DNA of 64,000 nt from Chiua virens (lineage: Eukaryota > Basidiomycota > Agaricomycetes > Boletales > Boletaceae). The DNA lies in the NCBI GenBank assembly GCA_019787685.1, contig JAHNUO010000003.1:2480001-2544000 (forward strand). The letters are read 5' to 3'. Shown piece after piece: positions 1 to 11,822 of this stretch (its first letter is position 1; every line of letters starts with the position of its first letter). The notes under the pieces are model-generated. The model was not told the DNA's origin, did not search any database, and saw only the letters and a program-made list of their open reading frames with translations. Made by a program: the position numbers and the translations under genes.

Positions 1-3000
1 CGCCCATATCACACCAACCGTGACCGATGTCGATCGATGCCAGGCGATGTCCAGTACCGGTACATTATCCTCGCGGATATTGAACCTACAGCCTGGCGTC
101 AGCAACAACGCGCGCGGGTCGACCCCTGATCACGTACGCATATAGGCATGTCAAATTATACGTTAGAAGCACAAACCGTCCCGTGGTCGCATACTCTGGC
201 TTCGCGACGATATAGTAAAAACAAGGTAATGAAAAAAAGAACCCGAATAGCGACAACACGATGCCATTTTCAGGGAAGAGCGTGTATATCCCGGCCGCGA
301 CAACGGCGCCAAACCTGTGGGATATGTCAATCCACCTGCCTTTGCACCGGAAGGATTTACCGTACAGCGTCCCTAATGCACGGTGAAGGGCGAGAAAATT
401 GGTCTTCAAGGATAACGTTGGCATCAAGCATGATCCGAATTAGTAATGGGAGAACTCACCGCCCCGATCGTGGGGGACATGACCACGAAGCACTTTGGAC
501 GTAATTGAATTAGCTTCCGGACCTCCAAACCCCGCAGCACACACTCACAGATATGAGCGCCCATTCCCCTCGATATTCCGTAAATAACGGGCGGGTGGCA
601 TCGAAAAACGCAGGCGCGGCCAACACAGCTGTAGACATACCCACTTTGAACGCATAGTTGATATTGCGATCCTTGAAAAGGTCTGCAAGGTCCCATAAAG
701 ATCGGAGAAACCGTTCGACAAATGTGAGGTTCGAGTGATTCGGGGTCTGTAATGTATTCAGCGCGTGTGGCCGCACCTTGGGAAACGAGACTTTGGGATG
801 ACGCCCGTCCGACTTGAAGTACATGGCTAATTCCGATCGTCAATTCGAAAATGTTAAGAAAAGAAATCAGGGGACCCCCCAGTGCTTACAGATACGACGC
901 AAGCCAGTTCGCGTCGTCTTCGTCGACGGGTTTTGCCGTCGGAACGACTTAATGCAAGATAGGAAAGACTTTGGTCCGTTGATGAAATAGCGTTTGAACC
1001 AGTTTTGTCTCGAGAACCTGGCTAACTCCACTGCATATATTCTTCGCATAGCATCAGTAAGGGACATCAGTTCCCCGGCGAACTCCTGCAGGGTAAAAAT
1101 AAAGCTGTATAACCATATCAGAACGTGATCTGGACACGAGACAACCTGACCTCCCACTGACAAATAAACAAGAAAAATGTCCTCATGCTCGCTTTCTTTC
1201 AGCACCGAGTTGTCTTCCAAGGATGAATGCGTCGACTTTTCCATGGATCTAGAAGCAAAGTTGCTTCGCCTGTATAGACGCAAGACGGCGTGGTTCGATG
1301 TGCTCTCAAACGTAAACAATGCCCGATCAATGCCATCGATGATCTTGTGAAAGTCTTGCGGTTGCATCATCTTGTACTGCTCCGTGTCCTGGCTATTTAC
1401 GAACGCTTCTCGTAGTCGCTTCAGACAAGACGTGCACGCGTTCTATTCAATGGTTTCATTAACGTTCATAAATGAATGCACACGGCCTTACCGCAAGTCC
1501 CTTCAATGGCGGACCGACGTCGTCCACGAGATCACCAAACATCTCCGCAGCTGCTCGCAGCAGTGCCTCCTCGAGATCGTCCGTCTGAGATGTGAGCGAA
1601 TACCGGGTCTTACCCTTTGGCCCTGGTGACGCATGGCCGTGGGACACGTTCTCGGACGGACGTCGGAGAATAAGCTTGCCATCGCGTTGGGCCTTGGACA
1701 GCTCGTATTGCAACCGCGTGCCACTCCTGAGACCACTCAGATGCTGAGCGAGACGCGTGAGACTGTCGACCGCATCACCGTACGCCTGCTTCGACAGGAT
1801 CCGTTCCTGTTCGTCCAGGGTACCAACCCACTCCGAGCTTGCCTCGGCGAGGCTCTTCTTCAGACTCGTAAACGACGACTGGTGGTTCTCCACTGCTCGC
1901 TGCATTTTTTCATTACTCGGTTTTCGGATGGGCTCCTCGAGTAAGAACGTGTTGGTGATCATTCCGAACAACGTCGAAAAGGAGTCCAAGGTCTTTGTCA
2001 TGTTGATTTGCAGATTATACGTGGCACTTTGCGGCCACAGCGAGAAACAGACAATGTTGGATATGAGCGTACCCACGAGGACGATGGAGGATACCACCAG
2101 GAGAGTTTCCCAAGTGCCTTCTCGTACCACTCTGACTTGTCAGTCAGCAAACTCGGAAGAGAAGGAAGTTTATAAGAGGCTTACACGACGAAGATAACAG
2201 TTGCTGACATGGAGCATGCTGTAAAAAGCCTGATCATGAGCCATTCTTTCGTTTGAAAAACAAAACAATAAACTTGCCCGAATTGAACGTCGGCTTGGCC
2301 ATCCATACCTTCATCCAGGTTAGCCCCCATATCGTCAACCCCATCCATACGATCAACAGGCAATCCGCCAAGATCTCAAATCCCGGTTTCACATCGAGCC
2401 ACCAGAATAACGCGAGACCACTGAGGCTCATGAGCGCAGAATACAGCCATGCGACCAAGCAGTACGAATCTGCTTCAAACATGCCTCCGATCGTCTTTGC
2501 AGGGTTATAATACACAGCACTAGCGCGTCGCGTTAGCTCACCAAAGAAACACGCATAAAAACAACTGACATGGTCGCAATCAAGTGTGCAGAAGGGTACG
2601 GGCTCCCACCACCAGACCCATACGACGTCAAGTCTCCAAAGAACCGGGCCAAGGACGGATGAAATGTGAACAAGGACGCGATAAAATATGCCACCGAGCA
2701 CTTGAGCATGTTCTTCCACAACAGCGGTATCGCAGGCACGCGCGACGGGATCCAACGTGCCGCATGCGAGACACGTGTTGGCATCGTGGGCGTCTCCGTC
2801 TCCTCCGACTCATCTGAGGATACGTCCTCGTCGAGGGTATCGTGGTCCGAATACACATCAGTACTCGCCGCCGCTGGCGCATGCGACTGAGCGCGAAACC
2901 GCGCCGCGAACACGTCGCCCGACGGCTCCTCGACGGGCGACTGGACGAGCGACGGTCCCTGCGACCGCCGTACAGTGTGATCGGACAGCACCCAACCCGT

Positions 3001-3345
3001 CGCCGGCATCTGCCCCTCGTTCTCCATGAGCTGTCCGAATACCGTCCACTGGTGCTGCTGTGACGAGGAACGTCGTGTACTGTGCACGCTGGTCGTCGAC
3101 CGGCGGTGCGAGGTGGTGGAATTTGAAAAGGAGGACGTGCGTAGTTCGAGCGGGGGCCGGGTAGGAGTGCTGACGCATGCCTGGGACGATATTGGACGAC
3201 CGCGAGTGGTGCTTGGCGCGCCGTCTACGATTGGAATCTGGTCTGGAGAACCGGGCAGAGGGGTGCTGTGGGCATGCGAATCGCTGTAGATGGAAGAAGC
3301 GAGCGAGGTGTCGCCTTGGTGGTCGGATGGATCCAAATGGAACAT
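1..3345 (-). CDS. Putative ER-membrane transporter (Bre4/6TM-N-terminal, FUSC-like family), 3' end beyond the window
   Basis: This gene reads leftwards from ATG 3345-3343 and its C-terminus lies off the left edge. The first exon (3345-2570) encodes a long Ser/Thr-rich cytosolic N-terminus, then the first hydrophobic segment with LKCSVAYFIASLFTFHP. A 50-nt intron (2569-2520) splices in frame to VYYNPAKTIGGM, a signature of the fungal putative-ER-transporter 6TM N-terminal domain. Further exons (about 2519-2236, 2130-1459, 1440-867, 824-510, 401-138) add paired membrane helices, a soluble middle region and a second membrane bundle (NINYAFKVGMSTAVLAAPAF). The last visible exon (85-1) follows a 52-nt intron (137-86) and contains EDNVPVLDIAWHRSTSVTVG, which fits the conserved second half of this family. 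Members are fungal homologues of yeast Bre4, linked to brefeldin A sensitivity; substrate unknown. No frame break is seen. Family assignment is firm; several inner exon borders are approximate. Confidence 0.85.
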
Positions 3346-4145
3346 GTTGGGTTCGAAATGTCAGTTGTCGGTGACCCAAAGGCGACGATCCGTAGAAGTC
3401 GTCCACAACGTTACAAAGTGAGAGTTGCCCAGAACGGTGGATTCCAGTTTACGTACAACCCGAAAAAGCCCAACGCTGCCCAACGCGATGAGTCGATGTG
3501 GGACCAAGTTCTCGACATGATTAAAAAGGTCAAGATGTTTCACTGAGCAGTCGAAAATCTACCAGAGTACTGCCAAATTGATTATTCCTAATACTACTAC
3601 TGCTTCTGATCGTCCAAATGTACATCCATACAGTCCATTCTCGTCTGCTATCAGGCTAATATCAGTACGAATGGTGGTCCAAACGGAATCGTCGAGATCG
3701 GGATCTAGATGACCCGAACCAGATGGTGGTAGCTAGCACAAGACAAAAGATATGGCACGACATATAAGAATATAGACTAGTGTAACAATTAACAGATCTT
3801 GACAACTACTGCAAAGGAACCTACTGTCCGTGATATGCAAGTCCGCTTCTAAAGTCCAAGTACTGTCCGAGCTAAAAGAAAAAGAAAAAAAGTCCAAAGA
3901 GCGTCCAATAATACGTCGAAGGTCATAGCGAACGTGGTGAAGATGATACAGGTAGATCCAAGCGTTCTTATCTGAACAGAAGAACCCGGACGGAAAACGT
4001 CCCAGACGTCCGGTCGAACAGAACAAATGGGGCTCGGGAAAAAGTCCACACGAGTACACGAGACAAGTTCGACGAACTGTTTCATGGGGATCCTGTCATC
4101 TTGCGCGGGGTATTACATTAAGCGGCGGGCGACTTGCAAAGCCAA
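3346..4145. other. Intergenic region between the ER transporter gene and the Zn2Cys6 gene
   Basis: This is the upstream region of the transporter gene and the downstream region of the Zn2Cys6 gene. I see no convincing gene. Overlapping short frames around 3361-3546 on both strands lack domain similarity and probably lie in the transporter promoter or 5' UTR. Confidence 0.5.
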
Positions 4146-6225
4146 CTATAGTCCAGAAAGTCTTTTTTGCACTTTGGTCACCGAGTACCCAAGTAATGGG
4201 TATCGTGATCCAAGGGTCGTCATGGCATATAATAGCGTGCCAATCTCATTGCGGACATCGGTGCTACTGACGAGTGGCCAAGATGATTCGACCAAGTTCA
4301 GTTCCCGGATCAACGTGTCCATAACGGTCGTCCAACAAGGCTATCAAGAAAAACGATCAAAATACAGATCACATAGAAAACACGACAAACTTACGCCAAA
4401 AATCGGGTCCAGGAAATCGTAGTCTGCTTCAGCGATGTGTTTAATGGTGGAGACACAGCACCGCGCCGACCGGAGACACTTTTCGTACGCAACGGGATCT
4501 TCATGTCCAAAAGGATAATATAGATGAATGATCGCGACATGAGCAAGCGTATGAGTGGCGAGGTACGTATGCTTGTGGTCGGGTATGCTAGCATCCAATT
4601 GGTGGACAGGAATGAGCGTCGACAGGAAGCGCACGATCGTATGCTCCAAGGCCTGGAAGTCGTCCATGAACGCACTTGAAAGGGCTAATGCTGCATAATC
4701 ATCAGAGGAGTGCAGGTAACCTGCAGGGTCAAGCCGCCTACGCTGATCCCAGTTGGATGCCAAGTGGTGAGCGTGATGGAAGAGCGTGGATGCCTTTACT
4801 CTCAGGGCCAGCGGCGAGAAGCCACCTACGAGGTTCGAAAGCTGTCCATCAAAGAAGGTCTGGGGGGTCGTAAAGGAATGGAAATCATCTATTTGGCCCT
4901 GCACACAGGGTCAGCAATGTCATTAAAATGATGCAAGATTGGCTTACCGATTCATATTCTTCCATTCCCTGTGGCCACGGCATGACGATAGACAACGATC
5001 CGACGAGACCGTCCGGGATGGTTACGGGTTTTTGCAGGACGACTGACCAACATCGATCGAGAACAAAGACGTGCCAGAACGTCAGTATTCGCTCGCCTTG
5101 TTCAACGGCGTCCTTTGCTGGCTCGAGCTTCAAAGGTGCCATAACGCCAGTGGAATCGAAAACGGAATGACTCATCATCGCCCCATGGAGGCCGCACTGC
5201 ATTGTCAATGACGCGGCGGCGGCGGCATGGTAGCTCCCCTCTAACGCCCGGCCGTTTGACAAGAAGTAAACGGACAGGAGGCAGGAGGCTTGGATGACAT
5301 CGAGTATTCGATTGTTGTACTGGAGTGCGTCACTGAGGGCCTCGAGGGAACGAGTGAGGTAGCCGGATTCGTGCTCGCTGAGAGGGCCCGGACGAGACAT
5401 GTAACAAGCCCAAAGGAAAATGGCGTTTGTGAGGCAGGGATGATGCTGTTCAGCGAGGGGCCGGGTAAAGGAATCTCGTAAACGACCCATGTGGAGACCG
5501 AGGAGGGATTGATAGCGATGCGATGAGAAGATGTCAACGCTGCCAACGCGCATGAGAAAAGAAGGGGATAAAGATAAGATGTGCTTACAGCATCTGTGCT
5601 AAATCCACCGGGGGTTGCATCGGCTGCTCAAAGTGGAAGGCATCGCTGAGAGGCGTAGGGGATGGCGAAGGAACGCCCCGAATCCATGAATGATGGGGGG
5701 AGTTTGAGGCTATGAGACGGGTTAGTGTGATGGCTTGGCTGGGATGGCACAGCCTACCGGATGGGGGTAGAGGTGAATGAGGTGCGGAAAAACCCGTGCT
5801 TCCCGGAGAGCCAGCTAGAGAGGACGATGAGCTCTCTGAGCGACAGTGAAAATGGGGATCGTGTAGGGTGACGGAAGGAGAGGTGTATTCTGGATCTTCG
5901 AGTTCACGTATACGCTGCTCGAGACGGTCGATGTTCTCCCGCAATAATTGGGTCCTCGTTTTCCCCTTGCCGTCATCGTACAGGCAACCGTCTGGTTTCT
6001 TTGCACGCACACACTGTTGGCAAGCGGGCCTGAGACCATCACATCGCTGCAAGGAGCTAAGAGGGGTGTGAATGAAATGCAAGACAGACGGACCATCTTT
6101 CGTTTTCTGGTCAAGGCATGTTTGAGCATGATCGAGGGGGAAAGAGAGGGAAACTACCTGCAACGAAGGCAAGCCTTTCCTCGTTGGAGGGTAGGGGGCG
6201 GCGTGAGGGGCGATTTACTGGCCAT
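4146..6225 (-). CDS. Zn2Cys6 (fungal binuclear cluster) transcription factor
   Basis: The start is ATG 6225-6223. Exon 1 (6225-6158) ends in ACLRC plus two bases. A 51-nt intron leads to a 13-nt microexon (6106-6094), and a 47-nt intron leads to exon 3 at 6046. Spliced this way the frame reads ACLRCRKRKMRCDG followed by LRPACQQC, a complete six-cysteine zinc cluster. A leucine-rich coiled coil (LLRENIDRLEQRIRELED) follows as the usual dimerisation element, then a Ser/Pro-rich linker. Exons at 5553-4885 and 4904-4392 carry the fungal_trans middle homology region (for example the segment with CYMSRPGPLSEHESGYL). The last intron joins DPIFG to PCWTTVMDTL and the stop is TAG 4148-4146. The product would be a nuclear, sequence-specific regulator; its targets cannot be inferred. 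It is about 12 kb from the metabolic genes at 18-25 kb, so pathway-specific control is not supported. I see no disruption. Confidence 0.9.
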
Positions 6226-9200
6226 TATTGGAACGGAACTAAATATACACGAAAGAGAGGGAAACTTGTAGAGTGGGATCAGAGAAGAGGCGCGTGATGA
6301 GAAGAGAGGGTGTTACCACGCTAGCGACGGTGGGTGAAGTTGAGGACGTCGGGGATGGGCATGAAGACGCTAATAAAAAGTGGGGAACATGGAGGGAAGA
6401 CTCGAACTTATAGTTGTGGGACTTGCCGTTGTTCAAGGGATACGGACCTGATCAGACACGCGGCGGCCCAATTCAGGTCAAGCACTTTACAGGGAAACTC
6501 GACCCGTACCAGTTCGGTTAATGGTAACCCCCCCTACGCCCACAGGCATCTAAACAATTCCGTCGGCAGCTCCCTAACAGCGGGTTTGTTTAAGTTTCAT
6601 TTCCATCGTCTTGTCGACACTCGGATCGCTCTCACACCGGCCTTGACTTGCCGTCCCTCACACAAGGTCACTCCGTCGCATCTTGGGCAATGTCCTATAC
6701 AAAGTTGGCCCATCGATTCCATCATCGATCCTTTCATCTAGATTGCTGTTCACTTCACCCAAAATCTTTGTACATACGAGTGTGCCTTTCCGCCATCGGG
6801 CGCTTCATGTCATTCCCTGCTGAACCTTTGTCCGCTTCTATCAAGTGACTCACATTGCTGTGCTCCGTCGGTTCAGCGAAAGGCACGCTTTCACTAGCGC
6901 ACCAGACAGCGCCAAGATCTAACCTCCTGAGAGCCTCTTTGATATCAGAACACGGAATACCTTTGACAATCATTCTAAACGAGTTCCACGTGTCCTGTCT
7001 GAATCTTACGCAAAGGTCTGTATTTTCAGCTCAGCGTCCCCACCGATGTGGTCATGTTCTCCACCAGCGTCATCGTGTCCGAGGACCGAACAAGATCTCC
7101 GCATCTACGTAAACTTCGAGGCTTCCTCCCCGGACTCGCTTCTCGTTTCATTCAGTTCGTGAAGAATAACTTACATTATGATGTTTGTCAAGTTGGCTAC
7201 AAGTTCGTTCGTGATCACGTGTTTGAGAATGTATCCCTCAAATCGAACCGGTTCGGAATCTTGATTACATCAAGCGAGATCACAATCCATGGTATATATC
7301 TCAGGCACGAGCTGTTGTGACCTTGGGGTCAACTATGATTTCTTTTATCGGCACATATCTTCTCATCTCAATGTCCAGGTGTGGTCCGAGGAGACAATGT
7401 GCCCTTCTGCCAGTGATCCCACATCTATCGGCTTGCAAGGCTATGTCGGACGCCACCCCTCCGGTAGCATTTTCAGTCACCGACGGGAATGGTGGTCTGA
7501 ACTCCCAGCAGAGTTCTTTTGCTGTAGCATCCAACACGGGTAAGGCAGCACCGAGCATCCAATCCAAGCCTCATAGGAAACGCTTCCGAATGCCCGACGT
7601 CTACGGATGGTTCATCAATATCACTGAGGACCACCATGATAACGGTCCTTCGTTCCCCAGTCCGCGTGATCACACCCGGATTGACTTGGTGAGAATGCGA
7701 CTAACAAATTTCAGGTGTACATGATGTACGTGACAAAGTTTTCTGTGCTCATTCCATATCACCTTGCTTGGTAGATCTGTCAGGATTGAAACAGTATGAC
7801 GCCTCGATGCTTGTACACTAATCAATCAGAATATTTACGGATGGCCTGCTTTTGTTCGGCTTTCAACTTTGTCGGACTTTTCTTTCCCCCGGTGCTGATA
7901 CGATAGTATGCCACATTACGGATCAGGTTTCCACACCACTTTGGGGTCTGACTCTGCCGTGGTAAGTATGTATGTATGTCAAGAACGGGATATCCGTCGG
8001 GTTTATGCTGTTCACACGCATGCTCGGCTCCGCAAACATGTCCTTGATGGCTATTCCCAGCTCACCTTCCTTTCAGTGACGCCGTCCAGGGGTTTTGATT
8101 GCGGGGTAATATCACTACCTGTGCAGCGAGCATGACCATCATAGGGTCCTTTCATGCTGACAACAGACGGGTCGTAAAATTTTAGTATTTGCAGATGGCC
8201 GTCTATTTTTGCACTACGATACATTTTCCAGAAATTTCGGCGGTGTGTTCACCGACTGTTCCGCGCACAGCCGGGAGTTCTTGCACGTGCCCTGTCTCGC
8301 GCAACTTCAAGTTCAGGATTCCGTGGTTCCAAAGTGGAAGCCCCGATTTCCTCTATTTAGTGCGTCTTTCTAATGACAGGTGTCCGACGACCTGATCACT
8401 TATACATATCCTATGCGCCACGGTCCGTTATGAATATCCATACTCTTGGCTTGATATCCTACACACACTTTACCCTGCTTTGTGAGAATGTCAAGGTGCC
8501 GAAGCCCAGCACTTGGTCCGTGAGTACCGCTCCGCGGGTCGACTACCGTAAATAACTCTGAACAGTCCTAGGCTCCATATAAGAGGGATACACGTGATGG
8601 TCCAAGTTCATTTCCAGGGGTACATTGGGAACCTGACGGATACCTTTTTTATTCGGTGCGATTTGATCCCTTCTGTCCTCTTTCCATACATCGACGCGCA
8701 ATTTTTATCAGCACACATCTGATCGGTGTACGAATGAGGCTGTGCTGCGTTTTTGCACGATACCATCGTCCTGCTGTGTCCGCGTAATCGCCTCTCGCGA
8801 CGTCAACCGGACTCGGACGACATCGTTTTACGCAATTGTCATCCAATGTTATAGTCGATGTCCAAGGCCATGTGGTGCAGTGGTCATAGTCCGGGTACGT
8901 TGTCAAGCCTATCGGCATTGTTCCTGTGGCACTTGGCCCTCAATTTCAAGTTTACAGCACAACACAAAACGAGTTGGCACGGAATATCAATTCTGTCCTG
9001 TTTCGACGATGAGCTCGAGAGACGGACTTGGCGCGGATCAATAGTCGTGTTCTCTTGGTGATACAGTGTTGGTGATGTTCTCATCTCAGGGTTTGTCGGT
9101 CCCAAGTATGTCCCTCAAATCAACAAAGTCTCCGAATTTGTATATTCACGAGCCGACACCAGCCTCGTTTTTAAGGGCCATTTTGACAAGCACCGCCCAT

Positions 9201-11822
9201 GATTTATTCCCTGATGCTCGTAAGTACTGGGTCATAATAAGCGTTCATGTTCGACTCGAACCTGCCACTTTTCTGTCGCACGTACCTGAGATAAGCGCAT
9301 CTTCAAGTTCTTGAACTCAATCATCGATTCCGCCAGTGTATGACACATGTCGTCATTCACCAGGTTCCCAGCAACGCCCCCCGCGTCACCATCATCACCA
9401 CTCACGACTCCGAATGCACACGCCCCAGCTTGTCAACCATACCTTACTATATTTGGCGTCGTATCGCCATGGTCAGCAGGGCCAAACACGCGTCTGGGTG
9501 CGAGGTGAGTGAGCTGCATTGCCAACCGTTTTGGAAGGAACACCACCCGGGCGAGAAAAGGACTTGGTTCCGTCTTGCTGATGCGGCGCACCTGGCGAGT
9601 CATGACGTCCATGACGCGTCATCGTTCCAATCAAGTGCCGTGCGTCTGCCTGCAGGGGCGGTACTTGTTGATGTTGCTGTGTTCACGCGCGCAATCCGAA
9701 TCATCCTTTCTCTCACTGTCGCGCCACACGTCATGTCACGTTCCGATCAATGGATGTACATATGTCCTGTCGTTCAGAGTGGGTGATACATGATTGGTTT
9801 CAAAATCCACCATCTCAGTCATTCGTGTTGGTGGCGCTAACCTCGGGATTCGTGCTGCGAGCACTGCGATGTGGCTTTTTGCGTGCAGGACCGGACCGAT
9901 GTACTCAGAAGAAGAACCAAGGGTTGGGCGGCAAGTCGCAGTGAAGACCTGGTTCCGGAGACCTCATGCACCATTTGCCTCGTGCCACCATCTTAAATGC
10001 AGAGTGTGGACACAACTCCATCGTGCGCCGCCTTTTCATATTTGTCAAAGGACCCTTGCACCTTTTCGATCCGTCACGATTGATTCGTCCCTTTAGAGTC
10101 GGAAGGAAACGGTATGCCAAGTGTGTATAGTTGTCACTTATTTTAAATGTCCGGATCAATGACCTTGGTCCCTGTGTCTCGGAAAGATGTGGGACGCGGA
10201 TGTCCTGCGCCTGCGGCACAGTGGGTATGTTGACAAAGTCTCTCTGATCGTTCCTTGTTGATCGATGGCCCGGGATCCATTTAAGTATCCAGATGACATG
10301 TGCGTGTGAATGTAACAAGGCCTAGGCCCACTTGTGGAACAGCACGTGTTCACGCTTGATAATCTGTCCCACTCGAGGCGGGTGGATTGTGGTGGGTCTG
10401 TCATTCCCATTGTGTGTCCGGGATACCCCATGGCGTGCTTCATGTCAAACATGAGCTCAGCTGACACGGGAGGTGTGGGTCCTTTTTGTACTTGGTACGT
10501 ACCTGTTAATCTTTGGTTTCGTCACAAGCCACCTATTTCGAAACTGAGAAGGTTCGTAGGACGGGTGTGTCACAACTCATCTAAAATCTAAATACCTAGA
10601 TCGATGGTGAGGTTCTTAACGTGTCGATAATGCCTACATTCTGTCGTTGTATAAGAACTTGATAGGCGTGTTGGGCTGGTGCCACTTCCTCGTCCCTGCA
10701 AGTTCCAAGAATGCCCTTCAAACACTTGGTCTCGGGGGTTGCCGATAACGTTGCTTGGAACCATTGTCTTCAAGTGAACCAGACGCACAATGCAATCGTC
10801 CACACCCACTGAACCATATAAACGCGTCATGTTCACTTGAGCGCGCCCTCCATGCCCACAAATCATGAATTCCCGACGTTTGCTCTGTTTCTACATCCTT
10901 TCTGTGTATATCCTGCTGATGATCCTCTCTCAGTCCCGTCAAAAAGCTCGCCCACCAATCGGCCGTCGATGTCAAGTCGATCCCGCTGTCTCGCCTCCGG
11001 AATGGCCTGCCGATACCGATACCAATTCTGATGAGGGACCGCCTGGTGGAAGCGATCAAAGGATCGCACACATCGCACGCCTTTGACGACGTCAGGGAAG
11101 TAAATCATGCGCTGGTTACACGCCTGGCGTTGCTCTGTACAATGTCTCGATGTGACACACGACTTGAAATGCCACACAAGAGAGGACCGAGTTGAAGTTG
11201 TAGTAGAGTTGCACAATGACAAATAACGCGGACAAGAGCGCCGGAGGAAGTATCGCAAACAGCATTCGATGCAACCTGATCAACCAGACAATAAATTAAT
11301 AATGTAAAAGAGACCCGCGAAGTAACGCACTGCTTGCACAGCTTTATCAATATGCCATTTACAAGACGCATCAAGGGGTCATTCTTAGCTTGAACGTTTC
11401 AACGTTGAACTCTTGTCGATGAACTGTTGAGAACCTTCTCGTCATGTCTGAATCGACTCATCACGCTCGTTCAAATTTACTACATATAATATCATGACTC
11501 GGATGCATTGACATGATGCCGATGCAATGTCTTGGCTGGGCTGGAGTTTGACGGAGCCCGACGGCCCCCGATACTTCTGCCACGATCCAGACAATGTGAA
11601 TATTTGCATAGTGGGAATGGGGAACTTGAAGATGGGAAAGGGATAAACGCCGAGGTTGATAAGCAGCCACCACTGGCGGAATAACGGACTTCATCCTTTT
11701 CGTCAGGTTGTCTCGGACTCTCATTCAGTGATGTCGCGCTCAAGGCCAAAGGATGGTGCGTACGTCGACGAAACAGCAGATATTAAATACTTATGAAAAC
11801 AGCTTGGACGCGGAGGGATGTC
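6226..11822. other. Gene-poor 5.6-kb region, no supported gene
   Basis: Many frames of 60-150 codons exist on both strands but none joins into a multi-exon model with recognisable domains. Weak hints are a plus-strand frame around 7010-7319, a plus-strand frame near 9060-9210, and a minus-strand hydrophobic stretch near 11270-11130 (AILPPALLSALFVIVQLYYN) that could be a remnant of a membrane protein; each is soon interrupted. No long tandem array is visible. The part near 6226-6500 is probably the promoter of the Zn2Cys6 gene. The remainder may be old decayed sequence, noncoding RNA or regulatory DNA. Confidence 0.4.

Noticed and set aside
3268..3546. Plus-strand ORF opposite the start of the ER transporter gene
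   Set aside because: It overlaps the first exon on the other strand, has no known domain and is most simply a shadow frame.
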